In this document: piece by piece, positions 11,689-20,797 of the stretch
Layout of the letters: each line of letters starts with the position of its first letter
Numbering within the stretch: the first letter of the stretch is position 1
Origin: Streptomyces sp. KMM 9044
GTDB lineage: Bacteria; Actinomycetota; Actinomycetes; Streptomycetales; Streptomycetaceae
DNA length: 64,000 bases
Direction: 5' to 3'
Assembly: GCF_024701375.2 (NCBI RefSeq)
Contig: NZ_CP113910.1
Span: 1,488,001 to 1,552,000, forward strand
Notes under the pieces: generated by a model
Database searches by the model: none
What the model saw: the letters and a program-made list of their open reading frames with translations, nothing else
What the model was told of the DNA's origin: nothing
Translations under genes and position numbers: made by a program

Positions 11689-12131
11689 GACAGTTCCTCT
11701 CAGTGAAGGAGTACGGGAATGGGTGGCCGCCGACATGGAGAGGGCGGGGCGTCCGCCACGGGGCGGCCGTCAGCAACCACGTTGACATGGCACGTTTCGC
11801 AGAGGCTGCGGATTTCGGCGTGATCGCGGTTGTGACATCGGCGCCAGCCGGGTAGACGCCTGCGGACGGGGCAGCGCCAGGTCGTCGCGGACGGCATGCC
11901 CGGTTTGGGTGATTGGCCGGGCGGTGGGGCGATACACGCCTCCTGTCTACACTCTCGACTTCCGACGTTCTGGGGGGTCTGTGAGGTCACGCGGCGTAGT
12001 CGGGGCTGGCCGTGGCCCGCGCTTGTTGGACGGCGCGGATTTCCGTAGGGGTGGGCTGACCGGAGTGGGTGGGCATAAACCTCGATTCTTCACTTGCGGT
12101 GTGACGTCGGTCGGTTCGGCGGTTTGCCCGT
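11689..12131. other. Intergenic region between DUF1906 gene and IS1380 element
   Basis: About 440 bases with no recognisable gene. The segment nearest 11690 presumably holds the promoter of the DUF1906 operon. No conserved product is seen in any frame. Confidence 0.4.
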
Positions 12132-13790
12132 AATGTCCCCTGCCGTTCGAGGACGGGCCGTCGCGTGACGCTGCGGGGCGTCGGGTTCCACGGGCCCGAG
12201 GGTGCTGCGGGTCCTCTCCTCTCCGCTGTCGTCGGGGCGGGGCCGACCGTCAGGTGTGGGCCGGAAGCTGGGTGGCCCGCTGCCAGGCGGTGGCGAACGC
12301 CGGCGCCCAGGGCCAGGTGCGGTCGAGGTGGAGGGTGCGTCTGCGTGCGTGGGCGGTGAGCCGGGCGGGCAGGTGGTAGAGCCTCCTGCGGATCGTCTCC
12401 GGTTCGGCGGCGGCGAGTTCGGGCTCGTCATGCAGGAGAAGGAGCCTGGTCCATGCGTCGAGGTCCGCGGCGATAGTGGCAGCCAGCACCCAGGCGGCGT
12501 TCAGCTGCCAGGACTTCGAGGGCAGCAGCCCGAGGCCGATCCGCTTGATCGCCTTGACACGATCCTCGACCTCGGCATGATCACGGTAGAGAGCATCGAC
12601 GAACCACACCTGCCCGGAGCCGGACACCCCGGAAAGCCCCTGGTGGGCGGGGATGTTCGTGGCGACGATCTGGTAACGCCAGCCGGTGCGCTGCTCGAAC
12701 GCGGTCAGCTTCTTCAGATCGCGGCGCGAGGGCTTGACCCGGCGCACGATCAGCCGCATCCCCTCGGGCCAGCCGCTCAGGTCGCGCACCCCGGTCAGCT
12801 CGGCGACCTGGTAGGTGACCTTCTGTCCGTCCGGGCCCTTGATCTCGTGGACCTCGCCGTCCTGCCGCAGCGCGTCGTTCCACACGTCCGCGGGCAGCAG
12901 TGCGATCGCGGCCTCGTCGGCGGTATTGATGGCCCAGCCGGTCACCCAGCGCACTCGGCGGCGGCTGGTGGTCAGCGCCTGCAGATGCTCAAGGAGGCCG
13001 TGGCTGAAGGCCGCGCCGTCGATCCTCACCAGCAGCTTCGACCACAGCGGCAGCGGAGTTGCCGCAGCGCGGCGGCCAGCACCGTCTTGTGGTCGGCGAC
13101 GTCGTTGGACGCCGCGTTGCCCGGCCGTAGCAGCATGGTCACGCACTCGCGGGTATTGGCCAGCCAGGCGCCCAGCGGGTGATGTCCGTAGCCGCCCTTG
13201 AACGTGCCGGCCGCGCCGTCCTTCTTGCTGGTGCAGGTCACCAAGGTGGCATCGAGATCCAGGACGTACCAGTTGGTGAGCGTGCGCCCGCATACCGAGA
13301 TCCACGGGAACCCACCGGGCCGCAGGGCGAGCAGCGTCCACACCCCACGCCGTATCACGGCGCGCACGCGCTCCACCCGGGCTCCGACAGGGCCGTCGAT
13401 GGCTTCCAGCGTGCGCCACAGGGTGCTGTCCGAGACCGGACGGGGAAGAACGGCCTCCAGTGCTGCTGCAGTTGCTCGGCCTGCAGGACATTCCTCGCGC
13501 CGAGGACGATCGCGCAGGCCAGCTGGACCAGGGCCATCCCGCGATCCCGCCACCCCGGCCCGACGCCGCGGGGCAGCGCGGCGGCCAGGGCGCGGGTCAG
13601 CCCGACCCGGTCCGCGATCCGGTGCAGCAGCACCACGCCCGCATGCCCGACCAGGTTCTTGCCGTCGGCCCGCACAACGAGCCGACGATCCCATTCGGTA
13701 GCCTGCACCTGTTGGGTGCCCCCACTCTGCGACGTTCTTGATCTAGGAAGTTCAGATCATCGCAGGTCAGGGGCACCCTTCCGCTATCAG
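12132..13790 (-). mobile_element. IS1380-family insertion sequence, degenerate
   Basis: The element holds one transposase gene broken by frameshifts. TGTCCCCTG near 12135 and CAGGGGCAC near 13770 are plausible imperfect terminal inverted repeats. Exact ends and target duplications cannot be fixed by eye. Confidence 0.55.
12250..13708 (-). pseudogene. IS1380-family transposase broken by two frameshifts
   Basis: Three frames together spell one IS1380 transposase. The N-terminus reads EWDRRLVVRADGKNLVGHAG up to VLQAEQLQQHW. The middle reads RPVSDSTLWRTLEAIDGPVG, through YVLDLDATLVTCTSKKDGAA, to NDVADHKTVLAAALRQL. The C-terminus reads LVRIDGAAFSHGLLEHL to the end. The shifts fall at about 13442, in a C-run, and about 13050. 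Each looks like a one-base change, so a sequencing error is possible, but two in one gene favour decay. The catalytic aspartates (LDLDATL, RIDGAAFS) remain. It reads toward the DUF1906 operon. Confidence 0.85.
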
Positions 13791-15076
13791 GGCGTCACAT
13801 CACTGACGGACGGCCCTCGTAGCTGAATACACGAGGTAAATCGGGCGGCGATGATCGTGCGGCGGAGCTTGGCGATCATGTCGGACGGTGACGGGTCGAT
13901 CTTGGTGGTGTACCAGGAGGGTACGCGTTCGCGGTGGGTGGCGGCATCGTCGGGCTGATGGCCGTGGAGGACGTACCAGATGACGGTGATCGTGTAGCAG
14001 TACAGGCCGAAGGGGACGGTGCGCTCGACGGCAGCCCGGGTGCGGTTGCGGGCCTGGCCGACGCCGAGGAGGTGGCGGCCTTCGGCGAAGATGACCTCGA
14101 TCGACCACCTCCACGCGTGCCGGGTGACCAACTGCGGGGCGGGGGTGGTGAGGTCGGTGGTGATCAAGGCGAGGTCGTAGCCGGTGTCGGTGTGGTCGTC
14201 GCGCGGGAGAATCAGGCGGACGGTCTGGGTGTGGAAGGAGCCGTACCACAGGCAGGTGGTCTCGGCGAGGAACACGGTGTCGGTGCATTGGTAGCGCCTG
14301 ACCTCGAACGATGCGAAGGCGAGCCTGGCCGCGAGTTCTTTGGCGGTGCCGAGGCGGTCGCACTTGAGGGCAGGTCGGCCGCGCCTGCCGGTGCGGGGTG
14401 GGGCGAGGTTGCAGAGGACGGCGGTGGCGGGCAGCCGGGTGGTGAACGTGACATTTGCGGGCAGGTCGCGCAGGGATTTGCCGTGGTGGGCGGCATCCGC
14501 GACGACGTGCAGGCGCCGACGGTAGTGACAGGCGGCCAGGAAACGGAGCATGGAAGCGGCGATGTCGACCTTCGACTTCTCCTGTCCGGGGCGCCACAGG
14601 CGGGCCATCACCGGCAGGCACACCGGCCGCGCCAGGACCGGGAGTTCGACGACCAGGCCGATGACGACGAAGCAGGTCCCGCGCCCGACCGGCTTCGGCC
14701 CTGGCGCGGCGCCGTCGTGCTGCCAGGCCGCACCGAACACACGCTTCCCGCGCCGCTTGAACAGGGTGTCGTCCACCGCCACCGTCAACACCGCACCCTC
14801 GGCAAGGAGCCGGCGGACGATCAGGTGGGACAGCGAGATGCCCAGGATGTCCGCGTTCCAGCGGGCCCGGGAGAAGAAGGCGTGCGCCCGGTCATGCGAC
14901 CAGACGCGCGTCAAGCCGGCGCCGGAGAGCATCCCGGTCACCGTCGACTGGCCGGTCTGCGCGATCAGCCCCGTGACCATGGCGGAGAACGTGACGAACG
15001 TCGGAGCAGTGAAACTGCCCCCGACCGACTTCAAGACGGCGAGCAGCGAACTGGTTACGGTCGGATCCGGAAGCAT
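13787..15076 (-). CDS. IS701-like DDE transposase
   Basis: The 429-residue protein carries DDE-superfamily endonuclease features. These are VAVDDTLFKRRGK (first aspartate), VVADAAHHGKSL (second aspartate) and WRWSIEVIFAEGRHLLGVGQ (glutamate region). The downstream NRTRAAVERTVPFGLYCY is shared with IS701-like Streptomyces transposases. ATG 15076 has GGGAGGG eight bases upstream; the frame is open further upstream. The last 15 or so residues (after IIAARF) look non-homologous and may lie outside the element. GGCCCTCG at 13812 and CGAGGGCC near 15207 could be inverted ends. The gene itself appears intact. Confidence 0.75.
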   Translation of the reverse strand: MLPDPTVTSSLLAVLKSVGGSFTAPTFVTFSAMVTGLIAQTGQSTVTGMLSGAGLTRVWSHDRAHAFFSRARWNADILGISLSHLIVRRLLAEGAVLTVAVDDTLFKRRGKRVFGAAWQHDGAAPGPKPVGRGTCFVVIGLVVELPVLARPVCLPVMARLWRPGQEKSKVDIAASMLRFLAACHYRRRLHVVADAAHHGKSLRDLPANVTFTTRLPATAVLCNLAPPRTGRRGRPALKCDRLGTAKELAARLAFASFEVRRYQCTDTVFLAETTCLWYGSFHTQTVRLILPRDDHTDTGYDLALITTDLTTPAPQLVTRHAWRWSIEVIFAEGRHLLGVGQARNRTRAAVERTVPFGLYCYTITVIWYVLHGHQPDDAATHRERVPSWYTTKIDPSPSDMIAKLRRTIIAARFTSCIQLRGPSVSDVTP

Positions 15077-15139
15077 CGGCGGGTCCCTCCCCGGAGGAGA
15101 CGAAAGCACCGCCGATGCCTCTCTGCTGTCCACCGCCAA

Positions 15140-15768
15140 CGCGGCCCAACAGCCTCACATCACCCACCCGGGCGACCCCCACGACGATCAGCCAGAACGA
15201 CGAAAGTCGAGGGCCCGTGCCGGTACTTGATTACCTCGCAACAACAACGGCCCCCACCGGGCCGGCAGGCGTCCGGCCCCATGGGGAAACTCCAGTCCGC
15301 CGTCCGACCTTCCACGGGCAGAGACCAGGCAGGACTCGGACGCCGGATGTGACTACGGGTTCAGGCACCTGCGCCGGCTCCGGTCCGACGCCGCCGACGG
15401 TCCCGCCCCGGGCCGGACGTTCCGTAGGCGGTCGCGCCGGACTCGTCTGCGTCGGCCGCCGGCCCGTCCTGCCGCCGCATGCCCCCAACGACTCGCGTCA
15501 CCGTCGTCCTGCCCAGCGGCCGGGTGGCCACCGCGGCCCTCGCACCGCCAGGAGCGGAACGCCGGGGTGGCCGTCGTGGCTCCCTGCCGTGCCGCCCGCA
15601 CACCGGATCAACCGATGCCCCCGGCGGGGTCGGCGGCCGGTGCTCTGCGCCGATCGCCGATCCCCGGCTGCCGCGGAGACCGCGCCTGGAGGCGGTCGGC
15701 GTCCGCCTGGCATAGCGTTTGCCGTGAGGGGCCGGGTCGACAGCGGCGACAGGAACGGCGGACCAGCG
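15140..15768. other. Intergenic region between transposase and PP2C gene
   Basis: About 630 bases with no recognisable product. The left part presumably holds the end of the insertion sequence. The right part should contain the promoter of the PP2C-response-regulator operon. Confidence 0.4.
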
Positions 15769-17541
15769 GTGGAGCAGCACGAGGACGGAGCTTCCCCCCG
15801 GGCGGATGACGGATGGTGGTCCGGTCGGCTGCATGAGCTCTGGCGTGTCGCCGACACGGCGCAGGACGTGACGGAGCTGGAGGTTTTCCTCTACGGCATG
15901 CTGCTCCGCATGCCCGGTGTGCTGGCCGTCGTGGGCACCCGATGGAGCGGGGGGCTGCTGCGCTGTCTGCGGAGTGCCACCCTGGCGGAGCCGACGCCGT
16001 CGCTCATTGAATTCGAACAGAATGTTGGCGAGGCTGCCGCCGCCGGGGTTCCGGCCGACGATCCGACCGTCACGGTTCACGAGGTGTCGGAGCTCGACGG
16101 CTCCCTGCCGCATGTCCGGGTTCTGGTGGCGGCGGGCGCCCGGAACGTGGCCGGGTGTTCCGTGCAGCTGGGGCAGGGAGGCTGGGCGTCGCTCATGGTC
16201 GGCACCGCGGCCGGGAACACGGTCGATGCGACGCTGCGGGCCCGGTTGAAGCAGGTGGCCGAGGTCACCATGGTCTCCGACAGGCGCATCATGGCACGAC
16301 GCGAGGACGAGCTGCGTCGGGTGAGCGACGCCTTCCTGGCGGAGGCGTCGTTGCAGATGGATTCGAGCCTCGATCTGGAGAGGACCGTGCAACGGGTGGC
16401 CCGGACGGCTGTTCCCGCTGTCGCCGAGGGGTGCGTCCTGCACCTGCGTCTTTCCGCCGGGCTGACTCCCGTGGCCCACTCGCACGTGGACGCGGGCGAG
16501 CAGCAGTGGCTCGGTGCGCTCGCGGCCGGGGACCGCTGGCTCGCCGATGTGCTGCAGCAGGTCGTCGACCGCGGGCAGGGGCTGGTGTTGCAGGGTGACG
16601 AGCTGGACGGCGGTCCCTTCGGGCCCGCCTCGTCCGGGGCCGGACCGGCCGTGCGCGCGCTCAGTGTGAATCCACTCAAGGCCCGGGGGCGGACTCTGGG
16701 CACTCTGACCTTCCTGTACCACCGGACGAACATCGCCGAGATGCCCTCGCGGTTCCTTGCCGATCTTGCCGACCGGGCTGCGTTGGCCATCGATACCAGC
16801 ACCCTGTACGAACAGCGGCGCCGGCACGTGGTCTCCCTCCAGCGGCATCTGCTGCCGAGAGAACTGCCACGGATCCCGGGTCTCGTCCTGAGTTCGGCAT
16901 ACGAAGTGGGCGATGTCTCGCTCGATGTGGGTGGTGACTTCTACGACGCCGTCCCGGGGCCGCGGGGCGGGGTGACGCTCCTCATCGGTGACGTCTGCGG
17001 CCGCGGGGCGGAGGCTGCGGGACTCACCGGTCTGGCCCGCCACACCCTGCGCACCCTGCTCGAGGACGGCAGAACGCCCGAGCACGCGCTGGGACGGCTG
17101 AACCAGGCGCTGGTCAGGGAGGGCACGTCCCGCTTCGTGACGGCGCTCGTGGCGGCCCTGGTGCCGGACGGAAAGGGATTCCACCTGCGTTACTGGAACG
17201 CCGGACATCCGGCGCCTCTGGTGCGGCGCGAGGACGGCGCTGTGGAGGAGCTCGCCGCCCACGGCGATCTGCTGGGTGTGCTGGAGAAGATCGAGTACGG
17301 ATCCGGGTCGGCACATGTGGCGCCGGGGGGTGCGCTGGTGCTGTTCACCGACGGGGTGACCGAGGCGAGAGCGGCTGACGGAACGTTCTTCGAATCCTGT
17401 CTGCGGGACGCGGTGACCCTGCAGGGAGCCGGTGAGGCCCAAGGGTTCGCCGAACGGCTGGCGGCGGCTGTGGTGGAATTCCGGGCCACGGGTGCGGACG
17501 ACATCGCCGTGCTCGTCGCCCAGGCGGAGATGGTCGCGTGA
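15769..17541 (+). CDS. GAF-domain PP2C (SpoIIE-type) protein phosphatase
   Basis: From the GTG at 15769 the product is 590 residues: a divergent N-terminal sensory region (about 1-190), a GAF-like domain (about 195-350) and a SpoIIE-type PP2C domain (about 370-588). The Mn-binding and catalytic motifs are intact: GGDFYDA, LIGDVCGRGAEAAG, WNAGHPAPL, LFTDGVTEAR and GADDIAVLV. Such enzymes dephosphorylate STAS anti-anti-sigma factors. A GTG at 15724 is another possible start, since neither has a convincing ribosome site. The stop overlaps the response-regulator start (GTGA), so they are translationally coupled and face the phytochrome gene. Confidence 0.85.
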   Translation: MEQHEDGASPRADDGWWSGRLHELWRVADTAQDVTELEVFLYGMLLRMPGVLAVVGTRWSGGLLRCLRSATLAEPTPSLIEFEQNVGEAAAAGVPADDPTVTVHEVSELDGSLPHVRVLVAAGARNVAGCSVQLGQGGWASLMVGTAAGNTVDATLRARLKQVAEVTMVSDRRIMARREDELRRVSDAFLAEASLQMDSSLDLERTVQRVARTAVPAVAEGCVLHLRLSAGLTPVAHSHVDAGEQQWLGALAAGDRWLADVLQQVVDRGQGLVLQGDELDGGPFGPASSGAGPAVRALSVNPLKARGRTLGTLTFLYHRTNIAEMPSRFLADLADRAALAIDTSTLYEQRRRHVVSLQRHLLPRELPRIPGLVLSSAYEVGDVSLDVGGDFYDAVPGPRGGVTLLIGDVCGRGAEAAGLTGLARHTLRTLLEDGRTPEHALGRLNQALVREGTSRFVTALVAALVPDGKGFHLRYWNAGHPAPLVRREDGAVEELAAHGDLLGVLEKIEYGSGSAHVAPGGALVLFTDGVTEARAADGTFFESCLRDAVTLQGAGEAQGFAERLAAAVVEFRATGADDIAVLVAQAEMVA

Positions 17542-18005
17542 GCGGGCCGGCCGGGGATGCGAGGGTCGATCACGGTCTCGTCTGGGTGGTCGAGGATTCG
17601 GCGGAGGACGCCGAGGCGATCCGGCGGGCGCTCGGGCGCACTCATCCGGATCTGACGCTGCTGTTCACGGACAGGGGGGCCGGGGTCGCCGAGCGGTTGC
17701 TGGAAGCCACCCGACGGCCGGGGCTCGTCCTCCTGGATCTGAACATGCCCGGTCTCAGCGGAGCCGCGGTGCTCCGATCGATCCGCACCATGCCCGAACT
17801 GGACAACGTGACCGTGGTTGTCTTCACCTCGTCCACCGCGCCGGACGAGGTCGACGCGACCTACGCGGCAGGGGCCGACAGCTACGTCTACAAGCCGGTC
17901 AATTTCGAACTCTTCCGCACCGTTCTGAAGGGGGCCGTGGACTACTGGCAGAGAAGGGCGAAGGGTGGGGGCGAGGGCCCTTCCGCTCAGTCGCCGCCTT
18001 CCTGA
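17538..18005 (+). CDS. Rcp1-type single-domain response regulator
   Basis: The 155-residue protein is a lone receiver domain. VWVVEDSAEDAEAIRRAL supplies the acidic pocket and VLLDLNMPGLSG the phospho-acceptor aspartate (about residue 67). VVFTSSTA gives the conserved Thr/Ser and YVYKPVNFELF the lysine. The SAEDAE and KPVNFE features are typical of Rcp-type regulators that partner with phytochrome kinases. There is no output domain. It overlaps the PP2C stop by four bases, and its 3' end overlaps the convergent phytochrome gene by 19 bp. It probably receives phosphate from that kinase and may influence the PP2C; both steps are inferred. Confidence 0.88.
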   Translation: MSGPAGDARVDHGLVWVVEDSAEDAEAIRRALGRTHPDLTLLFTDRGAGVAERLLEATRRPGLVLLDLNMPGLSGAAVLRSIRTMPELDNVTVVVFTSSTAPDEVDATYAAGADSYVYKPVNFELFRTVLKGAVDYWQRRAKGGGEGPSAQSPPS

Positions 18006-20275
18006 CCCAGGGTGAAGCAGAAGCTGGACCCGCGGCCGGGTTCGCTTTCGAGCCACAGCTCGCCACCGTGCCGTTCGACGATCCGTCTGACGATGGCGAG
18101 ACCCACGCCGGCGCCTCCGCCGCGTTCGTCCTGCCCGTGCAGTCTGCGGAACAACTCGAAGACCTCACCCTGTTGCTCGGCCGGAATCCCGATGCCGTTG
18201 TCGCGGACCACGACGGTCTGCCGAGGGGGCCCGCCTGCCGGCGTGCGGAGTGTGTCGACCAGGACCTCGACCGTGCGGTCTCCCTGATCGACGGCGTACT
18301 TGGCGGCGTTCACCAGGAGGTTGACCAGGACCTCGTAGAGCCGGTGCTCATCGGCGTACACCTCGGGCAGATCTCTTCTGACGACCCGCACGTGGGCCTC
18401 TGCCAGACGTTCCCCGGCCACGTCGAGTGCGGAGTCCAGCACCTGATCCAGTGGGACGCGGACGCGGCGCAGCCCGCCCCGGCCCAGCTGGGCGAAGCGC
18501 AGCAACGAGTCGAGCAGGTCGTCCATGCGGCCGGCCAGTCGCCGCATGGTGAGAAGCCGTCGGACGGTCGTCGCGTCGAGGTCCTCCGCGGCGTCCTCCA
18601 TGACGAAGGTCACGGCGTTGGAGATGCCCCGCAGTGGTTCCTTGAGGTCGTGGGCTGCCACATGGGCGAACGAGTCGAGGTCGGAGTTGGTGACCCGTAG
18701 CTGTTCGTTGAGCGAGGCCAGTTCGGCCTCGTGCCGGAGTACGAGACCGGTCAGCGTGCTCCAGAGCTCCAGCGCGGTGGCGCGGTCGGTCGGCGTCCAG
18801 GGCAGGCTCTGCCCACGGACCGCCGCGCGGAAGACCGCACCCGACCCGCGAGGGGTGAGCCGTTCGCCCCGCGGGCCGACCTGGACGGGCCGGGAAGGGT
18901 CTGCGGCCCATCGGCGGGCGGTGGGGCGGTCCCTGCGGAACCAGGCGAGGAAGTCACCCGCGCGGCTCAGCGTCACCATCAGGATCCCCGCCGGGCCGCC
19001 TTCCGTCATCCCGCCGCCGGGCTGGTCCGATTCCTCGGACAGACGGTCCGTGCTCCAGACAGTGCCCGGTGACAGTCCTGCCGCGCGGGTCCGGAGGGTC
19101 TCCAGCAGAGCGGGCGCCACACTCATCCCGCTGGTGGTGCTGCGGCCGCCGCGGCGGAGTGCCGCGCCATCGGCGTCCAGCAGCTTCCTGAGTGCCTCGT
19201 CGTCCGCCAGGAGCGAGTGCTCCAGATCGGACGTGAGCCGGGAGGTGATCCGGTCGAGGCGCTCACGGGACGCGCGGAGCGCCTCGGCCTGCTCTCGTTC
19301 CTCGATGACCGCGAGTTGCAGGGAGAAGGCGACAGCGAAGAACTCACATGCCGCCCGCAGTTCCGGGGGGATCGTGGCGGCGGCGTCGCCATGACAGGCG
19401 ATCAGCCCCCAGAGCCCTCCCTCACGAAGGACACTGACCGACATCGACGACTTCACACCGATGTTCCGCAGGTACTCCAGATGAAAGCCGGACACGGTGC
19501 GCAGTACGGAGTTCGACAGGTCCAGCGGCAGGCCGGAGCCGGCCTGCCGCTGGGAGTGCAGGCCCACACTGGTGTCGTCCACGTCGGCGATCACCCGGAT
19601 CCAGTTGTCGCGGTAGAGCCGCCTCGCCTGGGGCGGGATGTCACTGGCGGGGAACCAGAGCCCCAGCCAGGGCTCGTGGCCGCCGGTGAGCGCCTCCGCG
19701 ACCACCTCTCCCGGCCCGTCCTCGCCCTCGAAGCGGTAGGCGACCACTCGGTCGAAGCCGGTCAGCGCCTGGACCTCATGGGCGGCCGCCTGGCAGCACT
19801 CGGCCACTGTCGTCGACGATCGAAGCCGTGCCAGGGACCGCCGGACGCCCTGGTAGTAGCGCGCGAAATGCGGCAACGCGACGGTTCGGGGCTCGCACTC
19901 CAGGATGATGAAAGGCCCCTGCCGGTGTGCGGTCACGTCGAACACCCGGGGGACGCCTGCCACATCGACGGAGACGGGGAGAACCAGGCTTGCCGCCTCG
20001 TGCTGAGCGCTGACCTCCAGAGCCTGGGCCCAGTCCTCGGGAGACAGCACCCGCGTGATGGGGCCCCCGACCAGTTCCTCGGCCGCGATTCCCAGCAGGC
20101 CGCCGGTGTTCAGGGCTGCGGTGTCCACGGTGCCGGTATCGGCCTCCACCGCCAGCAGGGTGCCATGGGACTGGATCCGGCCGAGCAGGTGAATGGGCTC
20201 CTGGATGCATTCGTTGAGGTCGAAGCCGACGACCGCCGCGGCTTCGGCCTCCCGCCCGGGGTCCGGAAGGGACAT
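17987..20275 (-). CDS. Bacteriophytochrome histidine kinase
   Basis: The 762-residue protein has the full PAS-GAF-PHY-HisKA-HATPase order. Cys23 in NECIQEPIHLLGRIQSHG sits where bacteriophytochromes attach biliverdin. The GAF domain has the FPASDIPPQARRLY motif (about 208-220) and SGFHLEYLRNIGVKSSMS, then GLIACHGD. The PHY domain includes FLAWFRRD. The kinase core has the histidine in FAHVAAHDLKEPLRGI, the N-box LLVNAAKYA, and DNGIGIP and GAGVGLAIVRRI. ATG 20275 has GGAGAAG upstream. It should sense red/far-red light and phosphorylate the adjacent Rcp-type regulator. No heme oxygenase gene for chromophore supply is visible in the window. Confidence 0.92.
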   Translation of the reverse strand: MSLPDPGREAEAAAVVGFDLNECIQEPIHLLGRIQSHGTLLAVEADTGTVDTAALNTGGLLGIAAEELVGGPITRVLSPEDWAQALEVSAQHEAASLVLPVSVDVAGVPRVFDVTAHRQGPFIILECEPRTVALPHFARYYQGVRRSLARLRSSTTVAECCQAAAHEVQALTGFDRVVAYRFEGEDGPGEVVAEALTGGHEPWLGLWFPASDIPPQARRLYRDNWIRVIADVDDTSVGLHSQRQAGSGLPLDLSNSVLRTVSGFHLEYLRNIGVKSSMSVSVLREGGLWGLIACHGDAAATIPPELRAACEFFAVAFSLQLAVIEEREQAEALRASRERLDRITSRLTSDLEHSLLADDEALRKLLDADGAALRRGGRSTTSGMSVAPALLETLRTRAAGLSPGTVWSTDRLSEESDQPGGGMTEGGPAGILMVTLSRAGDFLAWFRRDRPTARRWAADPSRPVQVGPRGERLTPRGSGAVFRAAVRGQSLPWTPTDRATALELWSTLTGLVLRHEAELASLNEQLRVTNSDLDSFAHVAAHDLKEPLRGISNAVTFVMEDAAEDLDATTVRRLLTMRRLAGRMDDLLDSLLRFAQLGRGGLRRVRVPLDQVLDSALDVAGERLAEAHVRVVRRDLPEVYADEHRLYEVLVNLLVNAAKYAVDQGDRTVEVLVDTLRTPAGGPPRQTVVVRDNGIGIPAEQQGEVFELFRRLHGQDERGGGAGVGLAIVRRIVERHGGELWLESEPGRGSSFCFTLGQEGGD

Positions 20276-20659
20276 CTCTTCTCCCATGTACCGTGTTCTC
20301 GATCCGGTCTGGTCAGCTGTCCGGCCCGCCGAGATCCTTCCACGGCGCCCTGGGATCGAGGGGCTGCTGCGGGTGCGTGTCGTCGCTTCCGGCGGCGGCC
20401 ACCTGCATGACTCCGGACCGTCCACCGGTGAGGTGCCCCCGCGCACGGACGCGCACCACAAGCGCACCGGAACAAGCGGGGAACATCGGGGAACCACGGT
20501 GAAAAGGACCCGTCCCGAAGAGATCCCAGAGCCACCGTTTACCCGGCAGAGCATGGGCGTGGCCCGGCTTTCGGACGTCCAGGGCGCTCCAGGCCGCCGT
20601 GGCGGTGCAGTCGGCCGCCACCGGGAGGATCCTCTGCCGAACGCGTTGGACGGCCCCGA
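20276..20659. other. Upstream region of the phytochrome gene
   Basis: About 380 bases with no gene of their own. This region must hold the phytochrome promoter on the minus strand. I cannot define promoter boxes with confidence. Confidence 0.35.
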
Positions 20660-20746
20660 GCTTCTGCTTCTGCTTCTGCTTCTGCTTCTGCTTCTGCTTC
20701 TGCTTCTGCTTCTGCTTCTGCTTCTGCTTCTGCTTCTGCTTCTGCA
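20660..20746. repeat. Hexanucleotide microsatellite (GCTTCT)n, about 14 copies
   Basis: The hexamer GCTTCT is repeated perfectly for about 87 bases in the interval between the F420-type oxidoreductase gene and the phytochrome gene. Read on the minus strand it is AGAAGC and would encode alternating Gln-Lys. No real gene frame appears to use it. Such a long low-complexity array is unusual in this GC-rich DNA and is a likely site of slippage variation. Confidence 0.9.
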
Positions 20747-20797
20747 GAGCCTCGGGCCTGCCGGGAGTGTGTGCAGGCCTGCCGACGGCCGGAGGGG

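Noticed and set aside
20660..20746. CRISPR-like array
   Set aside because: The repeats are contiguous hexamers with no spacers and no cas genes are nearby; it is a microsatellite.
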